Source: Leuctra nigra
Lineage: Eukaryota; Arthropoda; Insecta; Plecoptera; Leuctridae
Direction of reading: 5' to 3'
Assembly: GCA_934045905.1 (NCBI GenBank)
Contig: OW203762.1
Span: 12,615,647 to 12,679,646, forward strand
Length of the DNA: 64,000 bases
This document shows positions 37,001-46,167 of the stretch, piece after piece. The notes under the pieces were generated by a model. The model searched no databases, was not told the origin of the DNA, and worked only from the letters and a program-made list of their open reading frames with translations. Numbering within the stretch: the stretch's first letter is position 1; each line of letters begins with the position of its first letter. The position numbers and the translations under genes were made by a program.

Positions 37001-40000
37001 TTTTGATACAATACATACTATTTGAGACAGCTTATAATAACTTAATAAGATGTTATCATGTGTAAATTAAAATTCAAGGGGTCAGAGATTTCAGCCGCCA
37101 TTTTGAAACCGGAAGTAACGTTGTATCTCGAAAACTGGTATACCGATCAGTACGAAACTAGCGCCAAATGATTCGGAATGCCATCTTTATGTAATAGGAA
37201 CAGTCAAAGTAGGATGTTTTTATTTATGAGCCCGGAAATGACGTCATTCAAATTTAAAAATTATTATATTCCCCATTCTATACAATGAATACATATTCAG
37301 AAAGCCTAAAATGATACACATTAATTGTAGATATAAATTCTATGTGGCAGTGCAGTAAGGTTAGCAGCCATTTTGAAAACCGAAGTGTTATATGCCATAT
37401 CTCGGAACTGGGTTGGCCGATTGGAATGAAACCTTTGCTATTCTTCACGAAAGACTATACATGAATATACAACAGATTTTCATTAGTAGTAACCAAATCG
37501 TAAATGGCGATTTTTTTAAAAGAATTTAGTAATTGTTTATTTCATATGCGTCACAAGTTGTAAATAATAAACTAAAAAAAGGAGTGATATCCCCATAAAA
37601 AACACTTCGTGTAAAAATACCAGCCAAGTCTCTTCAACTAAAAAAAATATATGAAATCTAAAAATTCTGCACTGAAAAGTATTGATATCAAAAAATTTGC
37701 CAAGTCAAAACTTTATTTGAAAATCAAAAAATACTTGGCGCATCGATTTTTTTGAGAATTATAGGTATACTATATGTATATGTATATTTGATGTATATTT
37801 TATATCTGGCCTATACTTCTAAGCTATTTATATACACGATGCGCCAAGTATTTTTTGATTCTCAAATAAAGTTTTGACTTGGCAAATTTTTTGATATCAA
37901 TACTTTTCAGTGCAGAATTTTTAGACTTCATATATTTTTTTTTAGTTGAAGAGACTTGGCTGGTATTTTTACACGAAGTGTTTTTTATGGGGTTAGATGC
38001 TACAGTAAAAGTGGGGGTTGCTCCAGCCTTTTAATAAAAGAGTGTGCGCGCCGTACGACTTGGCTGGCGTGGAGCGACCGCTCCACTAGATGGATGCATG
38101 TAGATCTAACAAGGTGCAAAACATGATGAAGATGAAAGATGAGGAGAGGAGAAAAGAGATACCTACATGTGGGCTGCATATCGTATTAATCAAAACACCC
38201 AGTTTTCATATCCTTTTAACATTGTGACGTGATCACCTGGGCGTGACCTTGAGTCGAATGTAGTCGAATGAATGAAAAAAATCGCATCCATCTTGGATCA
38301 TGAAGCCCAAGCTTATGAGTTGGGGCATATTGGGCTCGTTTGTTGACCCGGCAAGTTTGATTTAACCCGTAAATCCTATGGTGACGTCACACGCACAGCT
38401 CGCCCATTGTGGAACTCACCCGTGATGTCCCCTTCGAGCTCTGTGACATCGCGCCGTGGCTCTTGCGCATTTGACCTGCAAGGAAGCATTAATAATCAGT
38501 GGCCATTATGCCAAGTTCAGTACTTCGCTGTCCAGACTCGAAGCAGCCCAAATTGCACAGAGAGAAGTTGTGTTGCCTAACCTTTTGAAAAGATGTCAAT
38601 CAGTTCTTATCTAATGTTATTATTTGATAAGATCTCGCTCACTGACCCTCTAGTTCATCTCTAATGCAGGAGGGTAGGCAACACAACTGCCATCTGTGTA
38701 TTGCGGGTAGCGTGCCAATGCGAGCTCATGGGGACCTCTGGCTACATTCACTAACAGTCTTTTCATAATCATTCAAATCTGACTTGGGCTTACGTAACTA
38801 TCAATTGATTGTAAACAATAATATAGCTTAAAGGAATATACGAAATTCCTCCAAACATGAAGAAGAAGAAGTACTGAGGGAATAAAACCTAAATTTATAT
38901 CTGGACTCCAATTCTCAAAGCAGGTATAAGTTATAACTCCAAGTGGGGTGAGGGGGGGGGGGGGGGGGGGAGGGAGCTGGACCAAGGATGTTGAGATCAA
39001 GGACGGGACTAACCGCTAATATCGTTGCGTTGCTCCTGAACGAGGGTCACCCTGCGCTCTACTCTCTTCGCAGCATCCTCTTCGAAGTCCCACATCAGCC
39101 GTCTCTCCGTTGCCAGTCGCTCTTCCTGGCACTTGGTCTTCCTCGCCCACGCTTCCACATCCTGCAATCAGGAGTCCGTGTCACAAGACAAATGGGAATG
39201 GAAACCCTCTCTTGAAATCACCTTGCGGCGTCTATTACATTTGGGAATGAGGCAATGGACATCTCACGTGGGATTTGAATGCGAGTTGCTCGATGGCATC
39301 TCGCTCCGATCTCTTTTCAACATATCGACCATAACTTATAATTTTTTATGTGCTCCAATCTCCAGTGATTAATGTCAACTGGTAAAATGTTTTAATAGCA
39401 ATATATTTTGCGAATTTGATCAGACATTTTTTTTTGTTAGCACATAATCAAAAAAGTCTAGAGACTCTTTTTTATTATTAGCGTTTGTAAAATATGTGTA
39501 CACTTGACTCAAGGGAAAGGTAAATTTCCTTGTAGTTTAACTACCGGCTAGTCTTGTATCCACCTGTAGCATCAGTGTATTGCCTCGGCGAATATCTGAA
39601 ACCATGGTTTATACCATTCTCGTACATGCCACTTACCACTAATCTGGTGTTAGATGTTCTTGGAGAGGATGCGACGGGTGTTGTGCGAAAAAGAAGAAGA
39701 AAGATATAGCACACGAAACGAGTGAGAAGACATGGTATAAAATGTTTGAAACTACCCGTAAAGAGCCATAAATCCAAAAGGCCTGTACTCCATTCCTCTA
39801 CACCTCTCGGCAACGTGTCATACGATCCGGCACTTACCTCTTCCAAGTCTTTGTCACAGTCAGAGAGACTGGGGTATTTGGGGGTTAGTGTGACGACCTC
39901 CCTCCACCTGTTATCTGTCTCTCGACGGCGCGAGTTTTGGAGGCCCGTGCTGTAAATGTCACACCGTCCTTGGGATGGGACGTTAAGCCGTTGGCCTCCT

Positions 40001-42749
40001 TGGTATCCTTCGCCAGGAGTAGGCTACATGCCGGTACCTGGTTTCCTCTCGTCCCTTCTCTATATTACATCCTCACTAATGGAGCCTCGGCTCTGTTGAG
40101 AATATAGACTTAATAATAATAAATAATAATAATACGATCTGGAATTTACCTCCTCCAAGTCCTTGTCCAGTTTCTCTTGCCGCCTCCGCCGCACGCGCGC
40201 CACCCGCGTCTGTTCGTTGAACCTCGTCTTGACCTTGGTCTCCACGACCTTCCTCCTCGCGAGTTCCCTGCCGCGCTCCAGACGGCGCCACACCTGCATC
40301 TCGTGCTGCTTGCTGCGCGCCGCCGTGCGCATGCGCTCCTCCTCTTTGCGCGTGCGCAGCGTGTCCACGCGGGCTGCGTGTCGGCGCATGCTCAGCAGCC
40401 ATCTGACGAACAGATGAGGATGATGAGGATTCCCGTGGCCGTCCTTCCTAGCTGGGTTTTAGTCCTGGTTGTACAATGTGCCGATATATAAAATAACGTT
40501 CACTTTAGCCTAAGTGGACTACAGTGTAGATTGCTGTCGCCAAGGTTTCTACCGATAAATCATGCCGTAAACTTTATCGGGAAATTGAACAACAGTGCCT
40601 TATCGTGGTATTTCCTCAGTCGACAGGCAATTGACGGGAAGGTACCCTATACGATAGGTCGCGACCACTTTCTACCCACATGCAAACATATTAACAATAT
40701 AACTGCGTCGGATGCATAGTTGCTATGGTAACTTAACTCAATCTTGTTTACTTAATGCTGTGGGACTGGCAATTTTTCAATAGTTTAATCGTATTTTATT
40801 TACATTTGATAGTAGAGGAGTAGGATTGAGCTACGTTGCTGTCAGCGACTTTTATACTAATTCTATGGTAGAATGAGAGACGCAGGGCTCACTGATGTCG
40901 CCTCTCTTGGTACTCCTGCTCGACCTTGAGCCTGGCGTGTTTCATCCTGACAATGTGCTCGGCTTTCTCTCTTTGGCGCTCCATCTCCTTGTCCAACTCA
41001 TCCTGCGCGCGCCGCAGCACGAACTCCTCGTGCAGAGTGTTCTCCTGCAACATGTCTCAACATGTTTCATCCTGTCCAGTCTCCTTGTCAACAGACAACA
41101 GCCAGAGTCATTCGTTTACATACATTTGCATAACACGGTAGGTGAAAGAAGGTGAAAGAAAACAAGGAACACGACTGACCTCTGAAGGTTATTGTTGTAC
41201 TAGATAAATGGCGGTTGACTGTGGTACATTTATATAAATATAAACATTTGATTTAGGTAGTTGTTTGTTATGGCTACAAAAGTAAAATTTTAACTAAATT
41301 TCAATTTCAATTATTTCTCCTTTTTCACTGCAGTTGGAAACACGAACTGTAAAAACAAATAAATTAATCTGTAGACTGACAGTAGCCATCTTGCCAGAAG
41401 TGGCTCCATAACGTATCGCTTATTTGCGCGAATTGTAAAGTAGTGTGTGTCAAAAAGGGCTTTTCAAGTAGAATGTAGGCTAGTCTGGCTCAATCGTAAG
41501 TAGAATGTGGGTAACTCCGGCACAGTCTTACCGCTTCAATTGAATGTAGGTTAAGGTACTTGATGACGCAACTTACACGGTTGACCCTCTCCCTGTTGAC
41601 GACCTGGGCGTGCAGCCTCCTCAGATACCTCCTGTACTCGTTGAACTGCATGAGCGTGCACACGGCGCCGCCATGTTGCGACACCATCCGGCCGTCGGCC
41701 ACACGCTTCCGGTGCACGGGCCGACGGAAGAAGTCCACGAGATGCTCGTCGTGCAGCGGGTCGTACTTGTACGACACCTCGTGGCAGTACGGGTCGTTGA
41801 GGAGGAAGTCTTGGCCGGCGGTCGTGCGCCAGAGCTGACGAAGGAGTTGAGAGAGAAGCAGACACGTCATATCGCCCTCGTTGCTATGGTAGTAAACTAA
41901 TATTGAAACGTGGCTGTAGGTCATGTAGTTTAGTGAAGTTTATGTTAATAAACTGTATATTTTCAAAGAAAAAATATTTAAATGATTTACCTAGAGGTAC
42001 ATTATATTCATTAGGTATATAACATTATATATTATTACATTATATATCTATTCTAACTATTCTAACTTATTTTACTAACTTATGCTTCTAACTACTTTTC
42101 AGTGCTGATTTTTTTAGAAAAGAAAATCAAAATTTAAGATCTAAAATTCTAAGTTCAGTTCTAAGTTCTAAGTAGGTTGTAAGAATTGTAAGAGTTCTAA
42201 GAATGCCGTGCTAACTTTTAAACAGTCGATTAGGACTATATTTGCCATGGCAACAACCAATAACAATTCTGGAATGATCACTAACCAACTGCTTAAAGAG
42301 CTAATTGAGCCTAGCAGAGTAGGTATTGAAAGACCGGGCCTTAAGCTATTTTGTTGGAAATTAACTTCATTACACATGGCCCATTGCAATTTCATTGAAA
42401 TAATGCTCATCTGAGGAGAATGAAGGCAACCTGTCCATCAGCGAATGCATGACATCAGATAAAACTACCTGTCTTCAAGATGGCAAAACGGTACCTTCTT
42501 CCCCAGCTTGTCGCGGGAGAACACCGGCCCCTGGGACTTGGCGCACAACGGCACCGGCAGCTTGGCATCCAGCGGGAGATTGGTTCAGAGCGGGAGGCTG
42601 GGCTCGGGATGCTCCGGCACGTAACCCCGAGGCTTCTTCACTGACGCCAGCAGTCGGTCCACATGCGTGGGACGACGCAGAGTCAACAGGCCACAATACT
42701 CACGCTGTCTCTCAGCAGGAGTTCCAGTGGGCGCTTTTAACTTCATCAT
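24706..42749 (-). CDS. FSIP2: FSIP2-like (fibrous sheath-interacting protein 2) gene, 13 exons
   Basis: Exons in coding order: 42749-42495, 41834-41577, 41044-40893, 40402-40150, 39161-39014, 38475-38420, 35299-35251, 34397-34366, 33331-33227, 32407-32333, 30776-30745, 29916-29835, 25098-24706. Every acceptor is AG, every donor GT, and all junction phases agree, giving about 629 codons. Exon 2 carries NDPYC, LHDEHL and VCTLxxFNEYRRYL, and exon 1 LPLDAKLPVP; these match the conserved N-terminus of FSIP2, a sperm-tail fibrous-sheath scaffold that interacts with AKAP4. Exons 3-5 are highly charged coiled coil. Mammalian FSIP2 has about 6,900 residues, so this is a short form. Codon 55 (42585-42587) is TGA, so the allele may be broken or the base may be an error. 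Introns are packed with satellites and transposons. Exon 7's acceptor is the least certain. Confidence 0.75.
25108..29240. repeat. 118-bp satellite, about 35 copies, in the last intron
   Basis: The unit (spacings of 118 bp at 25213, 25331, 25449 and so on) reads on the minus strand as intron end CACCTGTTGCATATTACATG, TTGCAG, then a copy of exon 13's first 33 bases, an unrelated short tract, and a second exon-13 piece (CGCCTTCCTCGAGCAGCGCC). It therefore derives from the exon 13 boundary. Variants alternate (GGGCATCCC versus GAGCATCAC; TAATA, TTATA, TAGTA). Around 26628-27690 and 28517-29220 a three-unit, 354-bp higher-order period is visible. The reading frames of 60-88 codons here are by-products. 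Confidence 0.95.
29241..29834. other. FSIP2-like intron 12, unique part
   Basis: AT-rich; no repeat or exon recognised between the satellite and exon 12. Confidence 0.6.
29835..29916 (-). CDS. FSIP2-like exon 12
   Basis: 82 bp, entered in phase 2 after TTTTCTTCCAG and left in phase 0 at CCAGTG|GTGAGT. Encodes FGRTDILPAGEIATEMMKIA and a short tail. Confidence 0.85.
30036..30194. mobile_element. PIF/Harbinger-type MITE, 159 bp
   Basis: Long terminal inverted repeats (AGCCCCATTTACAC / GTGTAAATGGGGCT, extending about 55 bp) with 3-bp target duplication TTA on both sides (30033-30035 and 30195-30197). Non-coding; it sits in intron 11 of the FSIP2-like gene. Confidence 0.85.
30745..30776 (-). CDS. 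FSIP2-like exon 11 (microexon)
   Basis: 32 bp between TTATTTTTCAG and GTGAGTAC. Codes for DWIRASRVSV plus two bases, which complete a codon with exon 12. The phase match supports it despite its size. Confidence 0.75.
31690..32205 (+). mobile_element. LINE 3'-end-like repeat
   Basis: GC-rich mixed-frame sequence ending in a short (TAATC)n-like tail (AATCTAATCTAATTG near 32140-32155), as in many non-LTR retrotransposon 3' ends. No catalytic motif remains, and the family is not identified. Confidence 0.35.
32333..32407 (-). CDS. FSIP2-like exon 10
   Basis: 75 bp, phase 0 in and out; acceptor TCTCAACAG, donor CGG|GTGAGC. Encodes 25 residues beginning RREYEASTSEEARRPSMK. Confidence 0.85.
32454..32840 (-). 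mobile_element. Helitron-like copy, truncated
   Basis: Minus strand ends CATCAACGCGTTACACAGAG, CGTTTTCCTAG, with the usual hairpin. The next base is C rather than T. Body matches the 13200-14100 copies. Confidence 0.5.
33227..33331 (-). CDS. FSIP2-like exon 9
   Basis: 105 bp, phase 0 both sides; acceptor TGTGTTTCAG, donor GCA|GTGAGT. Encodes 35 residues with the amphipathic helix NVAVEVLLNNVIKEHARKAL. Confidence 0.9.
33353..34280. repeat. 18-bp minisatellite filling FSIP2-like intron 8
   Basis: About 50 copies of GCGTCGCATAGAGCGAGG with point changes, ending only about 20 bp from the exon 9 acceptor. Because 18 is divisible by 3 it leaves long open frames (up to 230 codons) that are not genes. 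It is CpG-rich. Confidence 0.95.
34366..34397 (-). CDS. FSIP2-like exon 8 (microexon)
   Basis: 32 bp between TTTCTGTCTCCAG and GTGAGTGT. Two bases complete a Gly codon with exon 7, then KEKYRFDTYS. Phase agrees on both sides. Confidence 0.85.
35251..35299 (-). CDS. FSIP2-like exon 7
   Basis: Donor GAAG|GTAAGA is strong. The acceptor is weak (GCGTCCGAG, little pyrimidine); this choice is the one that keeps phase 0 from exon 6 and codes for EDLFHRALRQQSEQKE. An AG three bases downstream is also possible. Confidence 0.6.
35424..35456. repeat. Short hairpin
   Basis: GTAGTAGGCTGGA and TCCAGCCTACTAC are exact complements around a 7-base loop. Confidence 0.8.
35462..35640 (-). repeat. Fragment of the TIR element found at 36128
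   Basis: Reverse complement of part of 36195-36400 (GGGAACAATAGGTT..., GCGCTAGAGGGCCGTG-like phrases). An inverted partial copy about 700 bp from the full one. Confidence 0.7.
36128..38089. mobile_element. 1.96-kb TIR DNA element with ETS-CRE-like motifs
   Basis: Terminal inverted repeats of about 85 bp (GAGCGGTCGCTCCACGCCAG / CTGGCGTGGAGCGACCGCTC, continuing to ACTGTAA). CTAG is found at each end and may be target or element. The interior is a series of diverged blocks built around CCATTTTGAAACCGGAAGTG and TGACGTCAT. A 402-bp palindromic MITE (37591-37992) is nested inside. No transposase frame. A second, inverted copy is at 56424-58246. The element lies in intron 6 of the FSIP2-like gene. 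Confidence 0.75.
37591..37992. mobile_element. Palindromic MITE, 402 bp
   Basis: Arms of about 150 bp from CCCCATAAAAAACACTTCGT to ACTTGGCGCATCG are mirrored almost perfectly around an AT-rich centre. A second copy is at 56424-56822. Related half-copies (ACTTGGC with GTGTTTTTTCATGG ends) lie at 51385-51572 and 61765-61940. Confidence 0.8.
38420..38475 (-). CDS. FSIP2-like exon 6
   Basis: 56 bp; acceptor CCTTGCAG, donor CGG|GTGAGT. Two bases complete Gly with exon 5, then QMRKSHGAMSQSSKGTSR. Confidence 0.8.
38952..38970. repeat. Poly-G run
   Basis: 19 consecutive G on the plus strand, 40 bp from exon 5. Similar runs are at 34651-34680 (split by T), 54319-54332 and 55610-55625. Confidence 0.9.
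39014..39161 (-). CDS. FSIP2-like exon 5
   Basis: 148 bp; acceptor TGATTGCAG, donor AGCG|GTTAGT. Encodes 49 charged residues including DVEAWARKTKCQEERLATER, coiled-coil-like. Confidence 0.85.
39820..39858 (-). pseudogene. Duplicated 3' edge of FSIP2-like exon 4 with donor
   Basis: This stretch repeats 40133-40168 (the end of exon 4, its GT donor and the start of the intron) at roughly 85% identity by eye. A SINE body lies between the two copies. Confidence 0.65.
39860..40132 (+). mobile_element. 5S-type SINE body, 5'-truncated
   Basis: AGAGAGACTGGGGTATTTGG, CCACCTGTTATCTGTCTCTC and GTCCTTGGGATGGGACGTTA match the body of the 3269 SINE. It ends in (AAT)n. No 5S head. Confidence 0.75.
40150..40402 (-). 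CDS. FSIP2-like exon 4
   Basis: 253 bp; acceptor TTCGTCAG, donor GAG|GTAAAT. Encodes 84 residues, very rich in Arg, Lys and Glu (RTRKEEERMRTAARSKQHEM, RRRRQEKLDKDLEE), predicted coiled coil. Strong GC codon bias. Confidence 0.9.
40427..40690 (+). mobile_element. tRNA-derived SINE split by a PIF-type MITE
   Basis: The SINE body (GTGGCCGTCCTTCCTAGCTG; then TCGTGGTATTTCCTCAGTCG and GGGAAGGTACCC) is interrupted at a TTA by a 138-bp insert (40462-40599). Confidence 0.75.
40462..40599. mobile_element. PIF/Harbinger-type MITE nested in the SINE
   Basis: Flanked by TTA (40459-40461 and 40600-40602); terminal parts GTTGTACAATGTGCCGATAT and TTTATCGGGAAATTGAACAA are imperfect inverted repeats of the same family as 59147-59304. 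Confidence 0.7.
40893..41044 (-). CDS. FSIP2-like exon 3
   Basis: 152 bp; acceptor ATGTTGCAG, donor CATCA|GTGAGC. Encodes 50 residues such as LRRAQDELDKEMERQREKAE, coiled coil. Phase 2 exit is completed by the first base of exon 4. Confidence 0.9.
41577..41834 (-). CDS. FSIP2-like exon 2, diagnostic FSIP2 segment
   Basis: 258 bp, phase 0 both sides; acceptor TTCGTCAG, donor CGT|GTAAGT. Contains NDPYCHEVSYKYDPLHDEHL and AVCTLMQFNEYRRYLRRLH, the best family signature in the gene. Confidence 0.9.
42495..42749 (-). CDS. FSIP2-like exon 1 with in-frame TGA
   Basis: From tandem ATGs (42749 and 42746) to AAG|GTACCG: 85 codons in one frame, broken only by TGA at 42585-42587. Downstream of it, TNLPLDAKLPVP and FSRDKLGKK match the FSIP2 N-terminus; upstream, REYCGLLTLRRP and VKKPRGYVPEHPEP look equally coding. 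A stop lies upstream in frame, so the ATG choice is reasonable. Confidence 0.7.
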
Positions 42750-43317
42750 TTTGAAAGATATAATAAATTTGACTAAAACTGAGGACTATGCTAGAGGTTG
42801 TTTACAGTCATTTGATAATCACTGCCTTCTTGAGACTTTCAAGCCAGTAGAATTTGTCACGGATTGATCAAGGTCTATTATTACCCACTACTGCACATTA
42901 TGCATTATGTGGATTCTTGAGATTCTCGTTTTGAAACCATGTACGATTTTTTCGTTTAAAACGTAAACAAGTTAAAGGCTAATCAATTAAAAACAAATTT
43001 TCCAAATTTTAACATGTAAACCTAAATGGTTTCAAAACGTGAAAACTCGAGAATTAAGTTTTATCATCATTCTATCATCATTTTACAAGTGCATTGGAAA
43101 AAAACAAACTGGTATTCATTGTTCATTCAGAAATAAACCATGGCTGGTATGGATGGCTTCTTGTGGTTTCTAATTGTTTCAATTGGAGTGACATCTTGAA
43201 GAACCTTGACTTGGCGCCTGCTCTCCTCGGCTGCGCGACAGAAGTTAGATGCTTTGTTGCCAATGTAGACAATGTTGCCAACACTTGCATGTTGGCATGC
43301 AAGTACCTTGCATGTTG
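42750..43317. other. 5' flank of the FSIP2-like gene
   Basis: AT-rich; probable promoter region, but no motif can be singled out. Confidence 0.4.
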
Positions 43318-43325
43318 GCAACATT

Positions 43326-44472
43326 CAGTGGCGGCTCGTCCATAAGGGCATGTGGGGCACTGCCCCGGCTGCATTTTCTCCCTCAATGCTCAAATTTAAT
43401 TGATGTAATAATGTTTTGTATATTTATTAAATATTATGTATTGTTTTTAACGATGTCAATATATTTTTAATTATTATGCTGGTTTTATTAACTGCTGGTG
43501 TCCGTACTTCGTAATTTGTGGTGTTTGCCGCTCTATTGCGCGCGCACGTCGGGGCAGATTCTCGTTGCCCAGCATTGACTATATGGGCGAACTATAAAAA
43601 TATACTTACTATTCAGAAAGCGCTCCCTGGGAGAATCGCCGTTCAACAACATTGACGTCCCGTAAAATGTTTTTACACGGTCTTATTCAGTTGATAACGT
43701 CATTCCCAGCGAGGACGTAGGCGTGTCGAAACTAGCCCACTTCACACAGCCATTTGTCATCATTATGTGTGTATGCATTTAAAATAGAAAATTGGCCTAA
43801 CAAATTGTTTGTAATTGCGATTAGATGGCAAAACTAAACCATTAATACACAAATACAGTGGAAAAATTAATTTGTGTATTGTAATGGAAAAAGTGGAAAT
43901 CTAATGCAAAACAGTGTTTATCGTGTGAACTGGTCGTAGTCTCGCACAAAACGATGACGCTTGTAAAACGCTAGGTTTGGTTAGAGTTTCATCAGTGTAT
44001 TGCGTGGTTCTGTTTAGTAGCTCTTTGTTAGTAGCTGACAGTGGGCGATAACAAGTGTCCATCGATATTTGATAGGAAAGTGATTTGTTCTAGAAGTAAG
44101 AAGTAATGATCTTGGATTATTATGAACAATTCTAATATAATGTAGGTACCTAGTGTCGAAGAACCTCCGAATGGATTTCACCTACTAGTAGAGTAACGAA
44201 TAGAGTACCAAGGTAAGATTGAGAGAGATATTATCTAATTATACCACAATGAAATTGTTCGTAGGTATAATGTATGGTAGTTTTTAGCAGCAGCGTGGAA
44301 AATAGCATAAAAATTATAACATTACGCAAAATAATTCCGTGCCAATCATATCGTACTGCGCATGAATAGGAGCACCCAATATCGGATCCCAGCACCCCTT
44401 ATTTAGATGGAACGTATACATCTAAAATTGTTTGAGTGCCCCACCTAACTTTAATGTCACGAGCCGCCACTG
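43326..44472. mobile_element. Non-autonomous hAT element, 1147 bp
   Basis: Ends CAGTGGCGGCTCGT / ACGAGCCGCCACTG, flanked by the exact 8-bp duplication GCAACATT (43318-43325 and 44473-44480). No transposase frame, so it needs a partner for movement. Confidence 0.95.
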
Positions 44473-44514
44473 GCAACATTGTCCGTTGACACACATTTAA
44501 TGGCTACATCAACA

Positions 44515-45040
44515 CCTCATCCTGAATCACACACTTTGGTCAAAGTCAAATCTGGTTTACGGAGTAGTTCTTTTTGTATGCCTTTGTCTTGAATCGCTAG
44601 TACCACTCGGTCACGAATATTTCTTTCTTCTTGCAGCTCTAATTTACACTACTTTGCGGCTATTTTAAGTTCGGTCAAAAACTAGTCAAATGTTGGCCGT
44701 CTTTTTGACAAATGTTAAAAGAACTTGTACCTTTCATACACAACGTTCTTCCTCGGATTGCAGTATTGTACGTACTTTGCGATGACATCTTCAAGGTTAT
44801 CACAACTTTGAGTCCCTGTGTAGGCGAACGTGTTGTAGATGCCCTAGCCTCGTCTCCTATTACACTCAATAATTTTTGATACTTTTATGCTTTCATCAGG
44901 CTCCGCGGCACCTCCACTTGCTTTCATAAATATAATACATTTTTGTTTAAACCTTGGCAAGTTCTGGGCTAAATTACCTTCAATCACTAGTGCCGACGTT
45001 GGATTCAAAGCCGTTCTTCTTCGAAGCACGTGCGGGTTGC
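44515..45040 (-). pseudogene. Ty3/Gypsy gag remnant
   Basis: Minus-strand pieces EGNLAQNLPRFKQKC, NPRKNVVYERYKFF, RNIRDRVVLAIQDKG and RKPDLTLTKVCDSG occur in the order of a Gypsy gag (capsid region). Several stops and a frameshift break it; protease and polymerase are absent. Confidence 0.75.
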
Positions 45041-45113
45041 AAACTATTTCGATGTATTTAGATCCAAGAGTTCGTTATACATTTAAGCAGTTAAGTATGC
45101 AGTAAGGTAAACA

Positions 45114-45128
45114 CCACTTCTGATACCA
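45114..45128 (-). other. Possible primer-binding site of the Gypsy remnant
   Basis: Minus strand reads TGGTATCAGAAGTGG, directly upstream of the gag remnant. TGGTATCAGA-type sites pair with initiator tRNA-Met in many LTR elements. The LTR itself is lost. Confidence 0.45.
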
Positions 45129-45265
45129 TGTTGTATTGTAATCGTTGACAAAAGTAACAAAGTAAAGGGCAACTCAAACAAACACAAAACACAAAACAAA
45201 AACAATAAACAGAAAAACAACAAATAACAATCCATCCTTGGTGGCTTAGGTAACGAGGAGACTCT

Positions 45266-46167
45266 TCATGCCCTGCGTGGCCGGCTTATCGATGAGCGGG
45301 TCCCCGTCAACCTCGATGCAGGTTGATCGGGCTCAGCATCGCAGCGACGCAGGCAGCAGATACATCCTTGGTGGCTTAGGTAACGAGAAGACGCTTCATG
45401 TCCTGCGGGCCGGCTTACAGATGAGCGGGTCCCCGTCAACCTCGATGCAGGTTGGTCGGGCTCGGCATCGCAGCGCCGCAGGCAGCTGATACATCCTTGG
45501 TGGCTTAGGTAACGAGGAGACGCTTCATGTCCTGCGGGCCGGCTTACAGATGAGCGGGTCCCCGTCAACCTCGATGCAGGTTGGTCGGGCTCGGCATCGC
45601 AGCGCCGCAGGCAGTAGATACATCCTTGGTGGCTTAGGTAACGAGGAGACGCTTCATGTCCTGCGGGCCGGCTTACAGATGAGCGGGTCCCCGTCAACCT
45701 CGATGCAGGTTGGTCGGGCTCGGCATCGCAGCGCCGCAGGCAGTAGATACATCCTTGGTGGCTTAGGTAACGAGGAGACGCTTCATGTCCTGCGGGCCGG
45801 CTTACAGATGAGCGGGTCCCCGTCAACCTCGATGCAGGTTGGTCGGGCTCGGCATCGCAGCGCCGCAGGCAGCAGATACATCCTTGGTGGCTTAGGTAAC
45901 GAGGAGACGCTTCATGTCCTGAGGGCCGGCTTACAGATGAGCGGGTCCCCGTCAACCTCGATGCAGGTTGGTCGGGCTCAGCATCGCAGCGCCGCAGGCA
46001 GCTGATACATCCTTGGTGGCTTAGGTAACGAGGAGACGCTTCATGTCCTGCGGGCCGGCTTACAGATGAGCGGGTCCCCGTCAACCTCGATGCAGGTTGG
46101 TCGGGCTCGGCATCGCAGCACGGCATGCAGCAGATATACCGCCGGATCTGGCCCCATGCCCGCTTGT
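45266..46167 (-). CDS. Left paralogue exon 5 with 129-bp coding repeat
   Basis: 902 bp after the acceptor TTTTATTTCTAG. The segment CDAEPDQPASRLTGTRSS through GHEASPRYLSHQGCI (43 residues) recurs about seven times, start to start exactly 129 bp (45363, 45492, 45621, 45750, 45879, 46008), and the frame stays open to the same SRPRRA-stop end as the paralogue. The paralogue has one unit and only 44 codons here. Confidence 0.85.

Noticed and set aside
42585..42587. Selenocysteine codon at the in-frame TGA
   Set aside because: The context suggests a tryptophan or arginine position; no selenoprotein relation or SECIS hairpin was recognised. Simple mutation or error is more likely.
42475..42696. 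73-codon minus frame in FSIP2-like exon 1 without a stop
   Set aside because: Shadow frame; it lacks the LPLDAKLPVP/KLGKK motif, and its phase does not fit exon 2.
44515..45040. Working Gypsy gag gene
   Set aside because: Several stops and a frameshift, no zinc knuckle, no polymerase, and the LTR is lost.
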